Source: Alphaproteobacteria bacterium (GTDB lineage Bacteria > Pseudomonadota > Alphaproteobacteria > UBA9219). Taken from it: a stretch of 16,047 nucleotides of DNA. Each line of letters opens with the position of its first letter. Position 1 is the first letter of the stretch. The stretch is from contig JAQUPC010000043.1 in assembly GCA_028716765.1 (NCBI GenBank), forward strand, positions 1 to 16,047, in the 5' to 3' direction. A program made the translations under genes and the position numbers. Below are positions 6,644 through 12,979 of the stretch, piece by piece. The notes beneath the pieces were generated by a model that saw only the letters and a program-made list of their open reading frames with translations, made no database searches and was not told where the DNA came from.

Positions 6644-7618
6644 CTACCACCGCACCAGCGCGGCGCCCCACGTAAAGCCGCCGCCCATCGCGTCGAGCAG
6701 GACAAGCTGGCCGCGCTTGATGCGTCCGTCGGCCACGGCCACGCTGAGCGCCAGCGGCACCGAGGCCGCCGAGGTGTTGGCATGCTCGGCCATCGTCTTC
6801 ACGACGCGCTCCGGCGGCAAATGAAGCCTCTTGGCAATGCCGTCGATGATGCGCTGGTTCGCCTGATGCGGCACGAGCCAATCGATGGCTCCTTGTGGCA
6901 GGTTGTTGGCCGCGAGCGTCTCGTCCACGACTTCGGCAAGGCGGAGAACGGCATGGCGGTAAACCTCGCCGCCTTTCATGCGCATATGGCCCGTCGTCGC
7001 TGTGCTCCCCGGCCCGCCGTCGACGTAAAGCGTGTCGTAGTGGCTGCCGTCGGCGTGCAGATGCGTGGACAGTATGCCGCGATCCGACGTATCGCCCTTG
7101 CCTTCCGCCGCCTGCAAAACGACGGCGCCCGCGCCGTCGCCGAACAAAACGCAAGTCGTGCGGTCGGTCCAGTCGATAAGACGGGAAAGCGTTTCCGCCC
7201 CGATGACTAAAACCGTATTGACCTGCCCGAGCCGGATAAAATTGTCGGCAACCGCCATCGCATACACAAAGCCGGAACAAACCGCCTGCACATCAAAAGC
7301 AAAACCCCGCGTAATGCCGAGCCGCGCCTGAACGCGCGCAGCGGTGGCGGGAAACGTGTTGTCGGGCGTCGTCGTCGCCACGATGACGGCGTCGATCGCC
7401 CCCGCCTCAAGACCCGCGTCGGCCAGCGCCTTTTGCGCCGCCTGCACCGCGAGATCGGACGTCTTTTCGTTTTCGCCCGCGATATGGCGTTGCTTGATGC
7501 CGGTGCGCTGAACGATCCATTCGTCGGACGTCTCGACGCGCTTCGCCAACTCATCGTTCGTGACGATGCGTTCGGGCAGATAGCCGCCGCAGCCGAGAAT
7601 AACGGAACGGCGGATCAT
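6644..7618 (-). CDS. fabH: Beta-ketoacyl-ACP synthase III
   Basis: The 324-aa cytoplasmic enzyme condenses a short acyl-CoA, usually acetyl-CoA, with malonyl-ACP to start fatty acid synthesis. The Cys-His-Asn triad is present: C114 in [11 protein letters not shown]251 in VPHQANQR and N281 in EHANTSAAS. The C-terminal [14 protein letters not shown] is the conserved family ending. The ATG overlaps the plsX stop by four bases (ATGA), so the two are translationally coupled. The last 20 codons are duplicated at 5711-5773, beyond an insert, which suggests this gene end is an integration site. Alphaproteobacteria often have ihfA after fabH; here it is absent. Confidence 0.98.
   Translation of the reverse strand: MIRRSVILGCGGYLPERIVTNDELAKRVETSDEWIVQRTGIKQRHIAGENEKTSDLAVQAAQKALADAGLEAGAIDAVIVATTTPDNTFPATAARVQARLGITRGFAFDVQAVCSGFVYAMAVADNFIRLGQVNTVLVIGAETLSRLIDWTDRTTCVLFGDGAGAVVLQAAEGKGDTSDRGILSTHLHADGSHYDTLYVDGGPGSTATTGHMRMKGGEVYRHAVLRLAEVVDETLAANNLPQGAIDWLVPHQANQRIIDGIAKRLHLPPERVVKTMAEHANTSAASVPLALSVAVADGRIKRGQLVLLDAMGGGFTWGAALVRW
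6646..6708 (-). repeat. fabH 3' end copy joined to the gene (direct repeat, right)
   Basis: This is the partner of the repeat at 5711-5773 and forms the last 20 codons of the intact fabH. The repeat stops one base into the stop codon: the stop here is TAG, while the other copy has TGA, so homology ends exactly at the gene end. Confidence 0.92.
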
Positions 7619-8694
7619 GATCCTTCATCCCCCAAAACGGGTTGTGCCGTAGCGGCATCGGACAATGCCGTCTCGACCTCGCCGTAATGCCGCGCCAGTT
7701 CGTCGCGGATGCGCCCGTTGAAGTTATGCGCGGCAAGATCGTAGGCCACGCCGATGGCGTTCGCGAACCCTTCGTCGTCCGTGCCGCCGTGGCTTTTCAC
7801 GCATACGCCCTGCAAACCGAGGAACATCGCGCCGTTGTGGCGGCGCGGATCGGCGCGGAGCTTGAGCCTTTGCAAGGCGCCGCGCGCCAGCAAATAACCG
7901 AGACGCGCGGACAGCGACGATTGAAACGCCTTGCGCAAAAAATCCGACATCAGGTTCGCCGTGCCTTCGGCGGTCTTGAGCGCGATGTTGCCGCTGAATC
8001 CGTCCGTCACGACAACGTCGACGGTGCCCGCGAAAATGTCGTTGCCTTCGATAAAGCCGTAGAAACTGCCGGGCACGGGCCTCTCGCGCAAAATAGCGGC
8101 GGCGGTGCGGACCTCGTCGTGCCCCTTCATCTCCTCGACGCCGATGTTGAGAAGACCGATGGAAGGCTCGCTGATGCCCAGCACGGTGTGGCAAAAAATC
8201 GCGCCCATCATGGCGAATTGCACCAGATTTTCGGCGTCGCACTCCAGATTGGCGCCGAGATCGAGCATCACGCATTCGCCGGTTTTGGTCGGAAAGATCG
8301 TCGCGATAGCCGGGCGGTCGATCCCCGGCATGGTTCGCATCACGAACTTGGCCATCGCCATCAAGGCGCCCGTGTTCCCGGCCGAAACGACGCTGGCCGC
8401 TTCGCCTTGCGCCACGGCGTTGATCGCAAGGCGCATGCTCGACGCGCGGCCCTGCCGCAGAGCCAGCGAGGGCTTCATATCGTTCGAAATGACGCCTTCG
8501 GCGTGGCGCACCTCGCTCACGCCGCGCAAGGACGCATGACGGTCGAGAAGCGGCTTGATGCGCGTTTCGTCGCCGAAAAACTGATAGTTGATTTTCGGAT
8601 AGCGTTCATGCGCCAGAGCAGCGCCGCCCACGATCATCCGGGGCGCGTTGTCACCGCCCATCGCATCCAGTGCGATTACGGTCCGATTGGTCAT
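7615..8694 (-). CDS. plsX: Phosphate acyltransferase PlsX
   Basis: The 359-aa protein makes acyl-phosphate from acyl-ACP, the substrate PlsY uses to acylate glycerol-3-phosphate. It is a peripheral membrane enzyme. The start is ATG with the family signature [13 protein letters not shown] at residues 7-19. [15 protein letters not shown] near residue 100, [15 protein letters not shown] near 146 and [14 protein letters not shown] near 226 are further conserved blocks. It lies 28 bp after rpmF and overlaps fabH by four bases, the usual rpmF-plsX-fabH order. The gene is intact and typical in length. Confidence 0.98.
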   Translation of the reverse strand: MTNRTVIALDAMGGDNAPRMIVGGAALAHERYPKINYQFFGDETRIKPLLDRHASLRGVSEVRHAEGVISNDMKPSLALRQGRASSMRLAINAVAQGEAASVVSAGNTGALMAMAKFVMRTMPGIDRPAIATIFPTKTGECVMLDLGANLECDAENLVQFAMMGAIFCHTVLGISEPSIGLLNIGVEEMKGHDEVRTAAAILRERPVPGSFYGFIEGNDIFAGTVDVVVTDGFSGNIALKTAEGTANLMSDFLRKAFQSSLSARLGYLLARGALQRLKLRADPRRHNGAMFLGLQGVCVKSHGGTDDEGFANAIGVAYDLAAHNFNGRIRDELARHYGEVETALSDAATAQPVLGDEGS

Positions 8695-8722
8695 GACAAA
8701 AACCGCCGCTGAACGCGTTGAT

Positions 8723-8908
8723 TTACGATTTTGACTTCGCTTTGACCGCCTCGCGGCCGTCGTAATGGCCGCAAGCCTTGCAAATGTTGTGCGAACGCTT
8801 CGGCTCGCCGCAGTTCTTGCACTCCGCCGTGTTGACGGGCTTCAGCGCATGATGCGAACGGCGCATGTTGCGAACGGATTTCGATGTTTTTCTCTTGGGT
8901 ACGGCCAT
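8723..8908 (-). CDS. rpmF: 50S ribosomal protein L32
   Basis: The 61-aa basic protein starts [20 protein letters not shown], typical of L32. It has two Cys pairs, CKNC at 30-33 and CKAC at 43-46, that could bind zinc. GAGAG lies about 8-12 bases before the ATG as a ribosome binding site. About 77 bp of AT-rich DNA separates it from the small ORF upstream and may hold the promoter of the rpmF-plsX-fabH unit, though I see no strong hexamer pair with good spacing. Confidence 0.97.
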   Translation of the reverse strand: MAVPKRKTSKSVRNMRRSHHALKPVNTAECKNCGEPKRSHNICKACGHYDGREAVKAKSKS

Positions 8909-8985
8909 GACGAACTCTCACTTGGTAAACGATGTTAAAAAAACGGCGAGACGATTTTTTGTATCATCTCTTTTGGACAATGCCC

Positions 8986-9237
8986 CTAAGGCGATGCGTG
9001 CCACCTTGTTCTTCTTTGACAGGACGTGACTTTAAGGACCTCCGCTTTCCCCGGTTCCGGGGGCTTGAGCCACGACGTATACTCAACCCTCATATCCCGT
9101 TGAGGCTCCGTTGAACGCTTTTCAGGCTCTTCTTTCATCACGTCGGCTTCTTTCCCTTGCGAGAACCCCTGGTTTTCCTCCAACAATTGACTGGCAGCCT
9201 TTTTCCGCCGCCGATACTCATCAAGATAATAAAGCAT
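8986..9237 (-). CDS. Small hypothetical protein, 83 aa, doubtful
   Basis: This frame fills the space between the yceD terminator and rpmF. The product is highly charged (Lys, Arg, Glu) and starts MLYYLDEYRRRKKAASQLLE, with a middle rich in Glu and Lys and no Cys before the last 13 residues. No family is recognised. There is no clear Shine-Dalgarno before the ATG; the upstream bases are pyrimidine-rich. In its favour, it has the same direction as its neighbours, it starts just after a terminator, and no other feature explains the 250 bp. It may be a lineage-specific gene or non-coding leader. Confidence 0.4.
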   Translation of the reverse strand: MLYYLDEYRRRKKAASQLLEENQGFSQGKEADVMKEEPEKRSTEPQRDMRVEYTSWLKPPEPGKAEVLKVTSCQRRTRWHASP

Positions 9238-9262
9238 AACCGAGAAAGCCTAAATAGAAAGA

Positions 9263-9287
9263 CGCGGCCCTGAGGCTCAGAGCCGCG
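9263..9287 (-). terminator. Rho-independent terminator after yceD
   Basis: An 11-bp stem with one mismatch (9263-9273 with 9277-9287) closes a 3-nt loop. On the minus strand the sequence after the stem is T-rich (TCTTTCTATTT), so it can end the yceD transcript and isolates it from rpmF. On the plus strand the T-run is about 11 bases too far. Confidence 0.6.
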
Positions 9288-9380
9288 CAATCACCTCTTT
9301 TTTAAGGAAACTCCGCGAAAATGCAAGGAGAAAGGACGCTCATCCTCTCGCCGTCCGTAAACCATCTTTTCCGGAATCTC

Positions 9381-9944
9381 TTAAGCCCCTTGTTTCTGGG
9401 ACTTTTTCTTCAGTTCCGCCAGCCTGGCGAAAGGATTATTTTTACCGGCCTCTTGCGGCATCGCGCCCAAATCGGCCACGGGCAACGAAGCCCCCTCCTT
9501 GCGCGGGTAAGGATCGAGCGCCACGGCCAGATGCTGCGCCACCAGTTCGCCAAGATCGATCACGCCGTTCACGATAGGCTCCGGCGCCTCGTCCCCCCCG
9601 GAATCCTCATGCGGCGGACTCGCCCCGGCATCGAGCATCGCAGGAGGCGCGAAAAGAATGCCGATCTTGTCCGTAATATGAGCGGGAACAGGCTCCAGCG
9701 TCACGACGCATTGCTGCACCACATCGGCCAAAAGCGTGCCCGTCACCGCGATAATCTTCCCGTCGGCATGATCCATATTAAGATCGGCCTCGAGTTTCGA
9801 AAGATCGAGCAACCCGAAGCGGGCGGCCAATGCCTTGCGTTCCGCCGGGCTGGCCACGATATGCTCTTCCATGCCGCCTGCCGGGATTTTATCGACAGGC
9901 AGAGGCCGCGAAAGTTCGGGTTCGGCGGCGACAGGGTGTTTCAT
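9381..9944 (-). CDS. yceD: DUF177/YceD family protein
   Basis: The product is 187 aa from the ATG at 9942-9944; an in-frame ATG at 10028 would add 28 residues not typical of the family. The central part has the family pattern: GTLLADVVQQC at residues 69-79 followed by VTLEPVPAHI, then an acidic, Pro-rich linker and VIDLGELVAQHLAVALDPYPRK, and it ends in a basic tail. YceD/DUF177 proteins are linked to 23S rRNA metabolism and to rpmF, next to which they are usually encoded. Here a terminator and a small ORF separate the two. TTGGCA at 10012-10017 with TTAAAT at 9987-9992 on the minus strand is a possible but widely spaced promoter. Confidence 0.85.
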   Translation of the reverse strand: MKHPVAAEPELSRPLPVDKIPAGGMEEHIVASPAERKALAARFGLLDLSKLEADLNMDHADGKIIAVTGTLLADVVQQCVVTLEPVPAHITDKIGILFAPPAMLDAGASPPHEDSGGDEAPEPIVNGVIDLGELVAQHLAVALDPYPRKEGASLPVADLGAMPQEAGKNNPFARLAELKKKSQKQGA

Positions 9945-10119
9945 GTTAATCTCGCGTTTCGGGGCGGCGTCCATCCGGCGTAGCAAATTTAATCCGCGGA
10001 AACAATCGCCTTGCCAAAAAAAGGACACGAAGGCAGGCTCATGATTGACACAGGCGCGCGGGCATGGGATTCAGTTGACAGAAAAGAGAGACAGGAAACA
10101 AGGGTTGCGTTTTACCGTC

Positions 10120-10572
10120 ATGTCCACATCGGCTCCACGTCTTATCCTGCTTGCCGGAAGCCTGGTTCTGCTTCTTTCCGCCTGCGCGCCGACGATGCGC
10201 AACCGCGGCAATTTGCTCGAGCCCGAGAAACTTGCCGAGATCAAACCGGGCGAAAGCACGCGCGAAAACTGTGCCAACAAGCTGGGATCCCCCACGGAAG
10301 TCAGCACGTTCGACGAAAACGTATGGTATTACTTCGGCCGCCGCACCGAACAGTATTCGTTCCTCGATCCGGAAGTGATCGAACAGAAAGCCGTCGAAAT
10401 CCGCTTCAACGATCAGGGCGTGGTGACGGCGGTAAACAACCTCGATCCGTCCCAATGCCAGGAAGTCTCGCCCGTGGCGCGCAGCACGCCCACCTACGGC
10501 CACGACTTGACGTTTATCGAACAGCTGGTAGGCAACCTCGGTTCGACGTCGAAAGCCGCAAAGAAGAAATAG
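10120..10572 (+). CDS. bamE: Outer membrane assembly lipoprotein BamE (SmpA/OmlA)
   Basis: From the ATG at 10120 the 150-aa product begins with a lipoprotein signal peptide: a polar N-terminus, LILLAGSLVLLLSAC with lipobox Cys at 21. The mature protein carries the SmpA/OmlA domain: an IKPGESTRENCANKLGSP block (family pattern of a Gly-x-Ser/Thr turn then Lys-Leu-Gly-x-Pro) and VWYYFGRRTEQ, then a beta-strand ending in VVTAVNNLD. BamE is a BAM complex subunit on the periplasmic side of the outer membrane. A TTG at 10045 would put 25 extra residues before the signal peptide and is unlikely. The ribosome binding site is poor: AAGGG is about 15 bases away. It is divergent from yceD. The 3' end overlaps the convergent phosphatase gene by 59 bp. 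Confidence 0.9.
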   Translation: MSTSAPRLILLAGSLVLLLSACAPTMRNRGNLLEPEKLAEIKPGESTRENCANKLGSPTEVSTFDENVWYYFGRRTEQYSFLDPEVIEQKAVEIRFNDQGVVTAVNNLDPSQCQEVSPVARSTPTYGHDLTFIEQLVGNLGSTSKAAKKK

Positions 10573-11290
10573 GCTCCGCGGGCGCGTTCGCCGCAACGGT
10601 TCCCGCCAACGCCAGAAAATCGGACAATGTGTTTACCGTGACATCCACGTAGGAACCCATATTGGGATAGCGCGCGGGATTGACGATGCGCCCATGCGTC
10701 AGAAGTGCGGTAGCGCCCAAAACCTTCCTGGCGGAAACCAGATTTTCTGCGGTGTCTTCCACCATACACGTTAATTCAGGCGGCCAGCCAAGCAGCGCTA
10801 GCGCCTTAAGGTAGGCCTTTTCCGTTATCTTCAGATTGAAGCCGACCTTTTCGATCGAAATAATCCGGTTCTGCGGAATGACGCCTTCCAGCCCCCATGC
10901 CTTCAAGGATTTATTAATCCAGGGTTCGCTGCTGTGGGACAAAACAGCCAGCGGCACGGGGCTTGCGAGCAATTGCCCGCGCGTGACATCGCAGGGGCCG
11001 TTCAGGCTGAAATCGATGCCCTCGTGGTAAATATCGTTGAAGGCTTCGATGCTGATGCCGTACTTGTGCCAAAAAACGCAGAAACAGGAGCTGCACTTTT
11101 TATGGGAAAGCCTTGCCTCCGCCAGCGCCTCTTCTTTCGTCAAAGGCGCGCCGAGCCGTAAAACCGTGTCGGCAAGGACATCGAGGCAATGCTCGCTGAA
11201 CTGCGGCGTGATCTCGCCGAAGGTCCCATCCAGATCGAGTAAGGCATACTTGATATTATTGAGGGGCGCCGGGCCCGTTAAGTTTTTCAT
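10514..11290 (-). CDS. HAD-superfamily hydrolase, pyrimidine 5'-nucleotidase-like (paralogue 1)
   Basis: The 258-aa product has the HAD motifs: DLDGT at 19-23 (nucleophile Asp and acid/base Asp), LSHS as motif II, a Lys after GFNL as motif III, and MVEDTAENL as motif IV. The cap between motifs I and II is helical and contains several Cys (KKCSSCFC). The layout resembles the pyrimidine 5'-nucleotidase branch of HAD-IA, but the substrate cannot be read from sequence. The ATG at 11288-11290 has GGGATGAG directly before it and lies one base after the TGA of the next gene, with which it shares fold and many aligned motifs. The last 20 or so codons overlap bamE on the opposite strand. Confidence 0.85.
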   Translation of the reverse strand: MKNLTGPAPLNNIKYALLDLDGTFGEITPQFSEHCLDVLADTVLRLGAPLTKEEALAEARLSHKKCSSCFCVFWHKYGISIEAFNDIYHEGIDFSLNGPCDVTRGQLLASPVPLAVLSHSSEPWINKSLKAWGLEGVIPQNRIISIEKVGFNLKITEKAYLKALALLGWPPELTCMVEDTAENLVSARKVLGATALLTHGRIVNPARYPNMGSYVDVTVNTLSDFLALAGTVAANAPAEPISSLRLSTSNRGCLPAVR

Positions 11291-11291
11291 C

Positions 11292-12035
11292 TCATCCCGC
11301 CGCCATTCCATAATCGGGGCGCGCACCAGGCTCTCTCACGCGCGCAGGAAGAGCCATGACCAGCGCCTTCATGAACACGGCAAGGTCGTCGCAAACGTAA
11401 TCGACATAGTCATGAGCGGCCGGATCAAATGCGCGGCCATGCGTGATATGAACGGTCTTCATGCCAAAGTTCTTGGCCGGAATAAGGTTCAAGAGGGAAT
11501 CCTCAACCATCGCGGTTTGGCCGGCCAGAAACCCGGTTTTGTCGAGTACGATGCGGTAGGGCTCTTCGCTTTGCGATTTGAAATTGAAGCCGACGTCCTC
11601 AAGCCCGAACACGCGTTCCGGCGGAATGATTCCGTCCATGCCGAACCTTTTAATCGCCGAATTGACCCAGCCGCGGTTGCTGTGCGACAATACCGCGAGG
11701 GGAAGCGGGCACGCGCGCAGTCCCGCCACCGTCAAGGGATCGACGTGGACATAGTCCTGTTCCAGCCGTTGGTGATACAAGTCGTGCCAAAGCGAAGTTG
11801 AAAATTTGTACTCTTTCTGGAAAACGGCGAAACTGGAGCCGAAGTCTTTATACGATTGTTCCGCTCTGACCATCGCCTCGCCCCGCGTCATCGAGACGCC
11901 GAATTGCCCGCAAAGCGTCAGCGCCGTCTCGACGGCCACTTCATGGCAATGGCGCTCGAACTCTTCGGTGAAGCGGTAAATCGTGCCGTCAAAGTCGAGC
12001 AAAACAAGTTTCAGATCCTGAACCGCTTTTTCCAC
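11292..12035 (-). CDS. HAD-superfamily hydrolase, pyrimidine 5'-nucleotidase-like (paralogue 2)
   Basis: The 247-aa product is the clearer of the two paralogues. DFDGT at 14-18 is motif I, LAVLSHSNRGW is motif II, GFNFK holds the motif III Lys, and MVEDSLLNLIPAKNFGMKTV is motif IV with the typical HAD-IA continuation. The cap includes YKDFGSSFAVFQKEYKF, like the tyrosine-rich loop of pyrimidine 5'-nucleotidases. It is intracellular, with no signal peptide. It follows the amidohydrolase gene by 21 bp and leads into paralogue 1 after a single base, so the three are probably one transcript. The pair appears to come from an old tandem duplication. Confidence 0.88.
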   Translation of the reverse strand: MEKAVQDLKLVLLDFDGTIYRFTEEFERHCHEVAVETALTLCGQFGVSMTRGEAMVRAEQSYKDFGSSFAVFQKEYKFSTSLWHDLYHQRLEQDYVHVDPLTVAGLRACPLPLAVLSHSNRGWVNSAIKRFGMDGIIPPERVFGLEDVGFNFKSQSEEPYRIVLDKTGFLAGQTAMVEDSLLNLIPAKNFGMKTVHITHGRAFDPAAHDYVDYVCDDLAVFMKALVMALPARVREPGARPDYGMAAG

Positions 12036-12056
12036 TTAAAAGTCCTTCCGGGTTTA

Positions 12057-12911
12057 TTATTCCGCCGCCCTGGCTTCCTGATTATCCAGAGGCAGCATTT
12101 GCCTGGCGAGCGTCATAAAGGCCTTTGTCAAATCCCGGTATAATTGCGAAAAATTTTCATTCTTTTCAAGTGTTTGTTCGTTCATGTAAAGACAGCGGCT
12201 TATCTCCAGCTGCAAGGCGTGGCAGCCGCGCTGCGGCTGGCCGTAACGCCTAAGGATTTCAACGCCTTTATAGGGATTGTTTAACGCAACGCTATAGCCC
12301 ATGTCTTGCAGCAGATCGTGCACGAGGCTGGTTAATGCCGGATCGCAGCTCGTTCCGTCCCGGTCGCCGATCACGAAATCATGATGCCGGCGCAATCCGC
12401 CGGGCCGGGCCGGCCCCGGCATGGAATGGCAATCGATAAGATAAACCTCGCCGAAACGCGCGGCTTGTTTCGCCAAAAGATTTTCCAGCGCCGCATGGTA
12501 AGGCCGATAGTACCGATCGATCCTTTTCTGCACTTCGGCGACAGGCAAAGGCGCGTCGTACATCGCCACGCCGCCCTTGCATAAACGCCGCACGAGGCCG
12601 AGTCCCTGCAACGTGTTCTTCGAAGGCTGAAGCGGCAAAGGCCACTCTTCCGCAAGCACGGCCGGATCGAGATCGTCCTCGGCGCGGTTGACGTCGACAT
12701 AGCTTCGCGGAAACTCGGCCTGAAGGATCGTCGCGCCCGCCCCGGCCCCGCCCGCGATCAGTTCGTCCACATAGGCGTCTTCCGCCTGCCGCAAAACCGG
12801 CAAAGGGCAAACGAACCCGAAATCCTCCGGATACCCCCGCCCGCTGTGGGGCGAGCTGAGGATGAGAGGCGAAGCAGCTTCCCGTATCGTATGAGACAAG
12901 AGGGGTTTCAT
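12057..12911 (-). CDS. N-formylglutamate amidohydrolase family protein
   Basis: The 284-aa product has the family blocks in order: SSPHSGRGYP near residue 19, a QAEDAYVDEL block near 42, PRSYVDVNRAEDDLDP near 68, LIDCHSMPG near 158, FVIGDRDGTSC near 179 and a Gly-Cys-His-Ala-Leu-Gln-Leu-Glu-Ile block near 233. The His and Glu residues in these blocks are the likely metal ligands. Enzymes of this type hydrolyse N-formyl-L-glutamate to formate and glutamate in histidine breakdown, but many homologues lie outside hut operons and act on other N-acyl amino acids. No hut gene is present here, so I give no symbol. AAGG lies about 10 bases before the ATG. It is the first gene of a unit with the two HAD hydrolases. 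Confidence 0.9.
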   Translation of the reverse strand: MKPLLSHTIREAASPLILSSPHSGRGYPEDFGFVCPLPVLRQAEDAYVDELIAGGAGAGATILQAEFPRSYVDVNRAEDDLDPAVLAEEWPLPLQPSKNTLQGLGLVRRLCKGGVAMYDAPLPVAEVQKRIDRYYRPYHAALENLLAKQAARFGEVYLIDCHSMPGPARPGGLRRHHDFVIGDRDGTSCDPALTSLVHDLLQDMGYSVALNNPYKGVEILRRYGQPQRGCHALQLEISRCLYMNEQTLEKNENFSQLYRDLTKAFMTLARQMLPLDNQEARAAE

Positions 12912-12938
12912 GATAAAAATACCTTACCACTTAACGTC

Positions 12939-12957
12939 ATTCCCGCGAAAGCGGAAT
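12939..12957. repeat. REP-like palindrome between uvrB and the amidohydrolase gene
   Basis: ATTCCCGC-GAAA-GCGGAAT forms a stem of 7 bp with one bulged base and a GAAA loop. It matches the widespread proteobacterial CGTCATTCCCGC...GCGGGAAT repeat type. A T-run follows on the plus strand, but no plus-strand gene lies upstream to terminate. Confidence 0.65.
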
Positions 12958-12979
12958 CCGGTTTTTTATGCCGCGAAGG

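Larger units (their letters stand above)
5711..6708. mobile_element. Putative integrative element in the 3' end of fabH, flanked by 63-bp direct repeats
   Basis: About 870 bp of visibly AT-richer DNA (5774-6645) sits between two direct copies of the fabH 3' end. fabH remains intact because the copy joined to it restores its last 20 codons and stop; the other copy is left beyond the insert. This is the arrangement made by tyrosine-recombinase elements that enter gene ends. No recombinase, transposase or terminal inverted repeat is visible. The single gene inside is an orphan on the minus strand. It may be a satellite mobilised in trans, the remnant of a larger element, or the result of a rearrangement that copied the fabH tail. 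Confidence 0.6.

Noticed and set aside
6627..7280. A 217-codon frame within fabH on the same strand
   Set aside because: Arg/Gly-rich frame-shifted shadow of fabH. It matters only because it shows the frame in which the insert gene reads the fabH tail.
9945..10028. Longer yceD start, 28 residues upstream
   Set aside because: The extra N-terminus is not family-like and would cover the likely promoter.
12939..12967. Palindrome plus T-run as a terminator
   Set aside because: The T-run is on the plus strand, where no gene lies upstream; on the minus strand no T-run follows, so it is better seen as a repeat.
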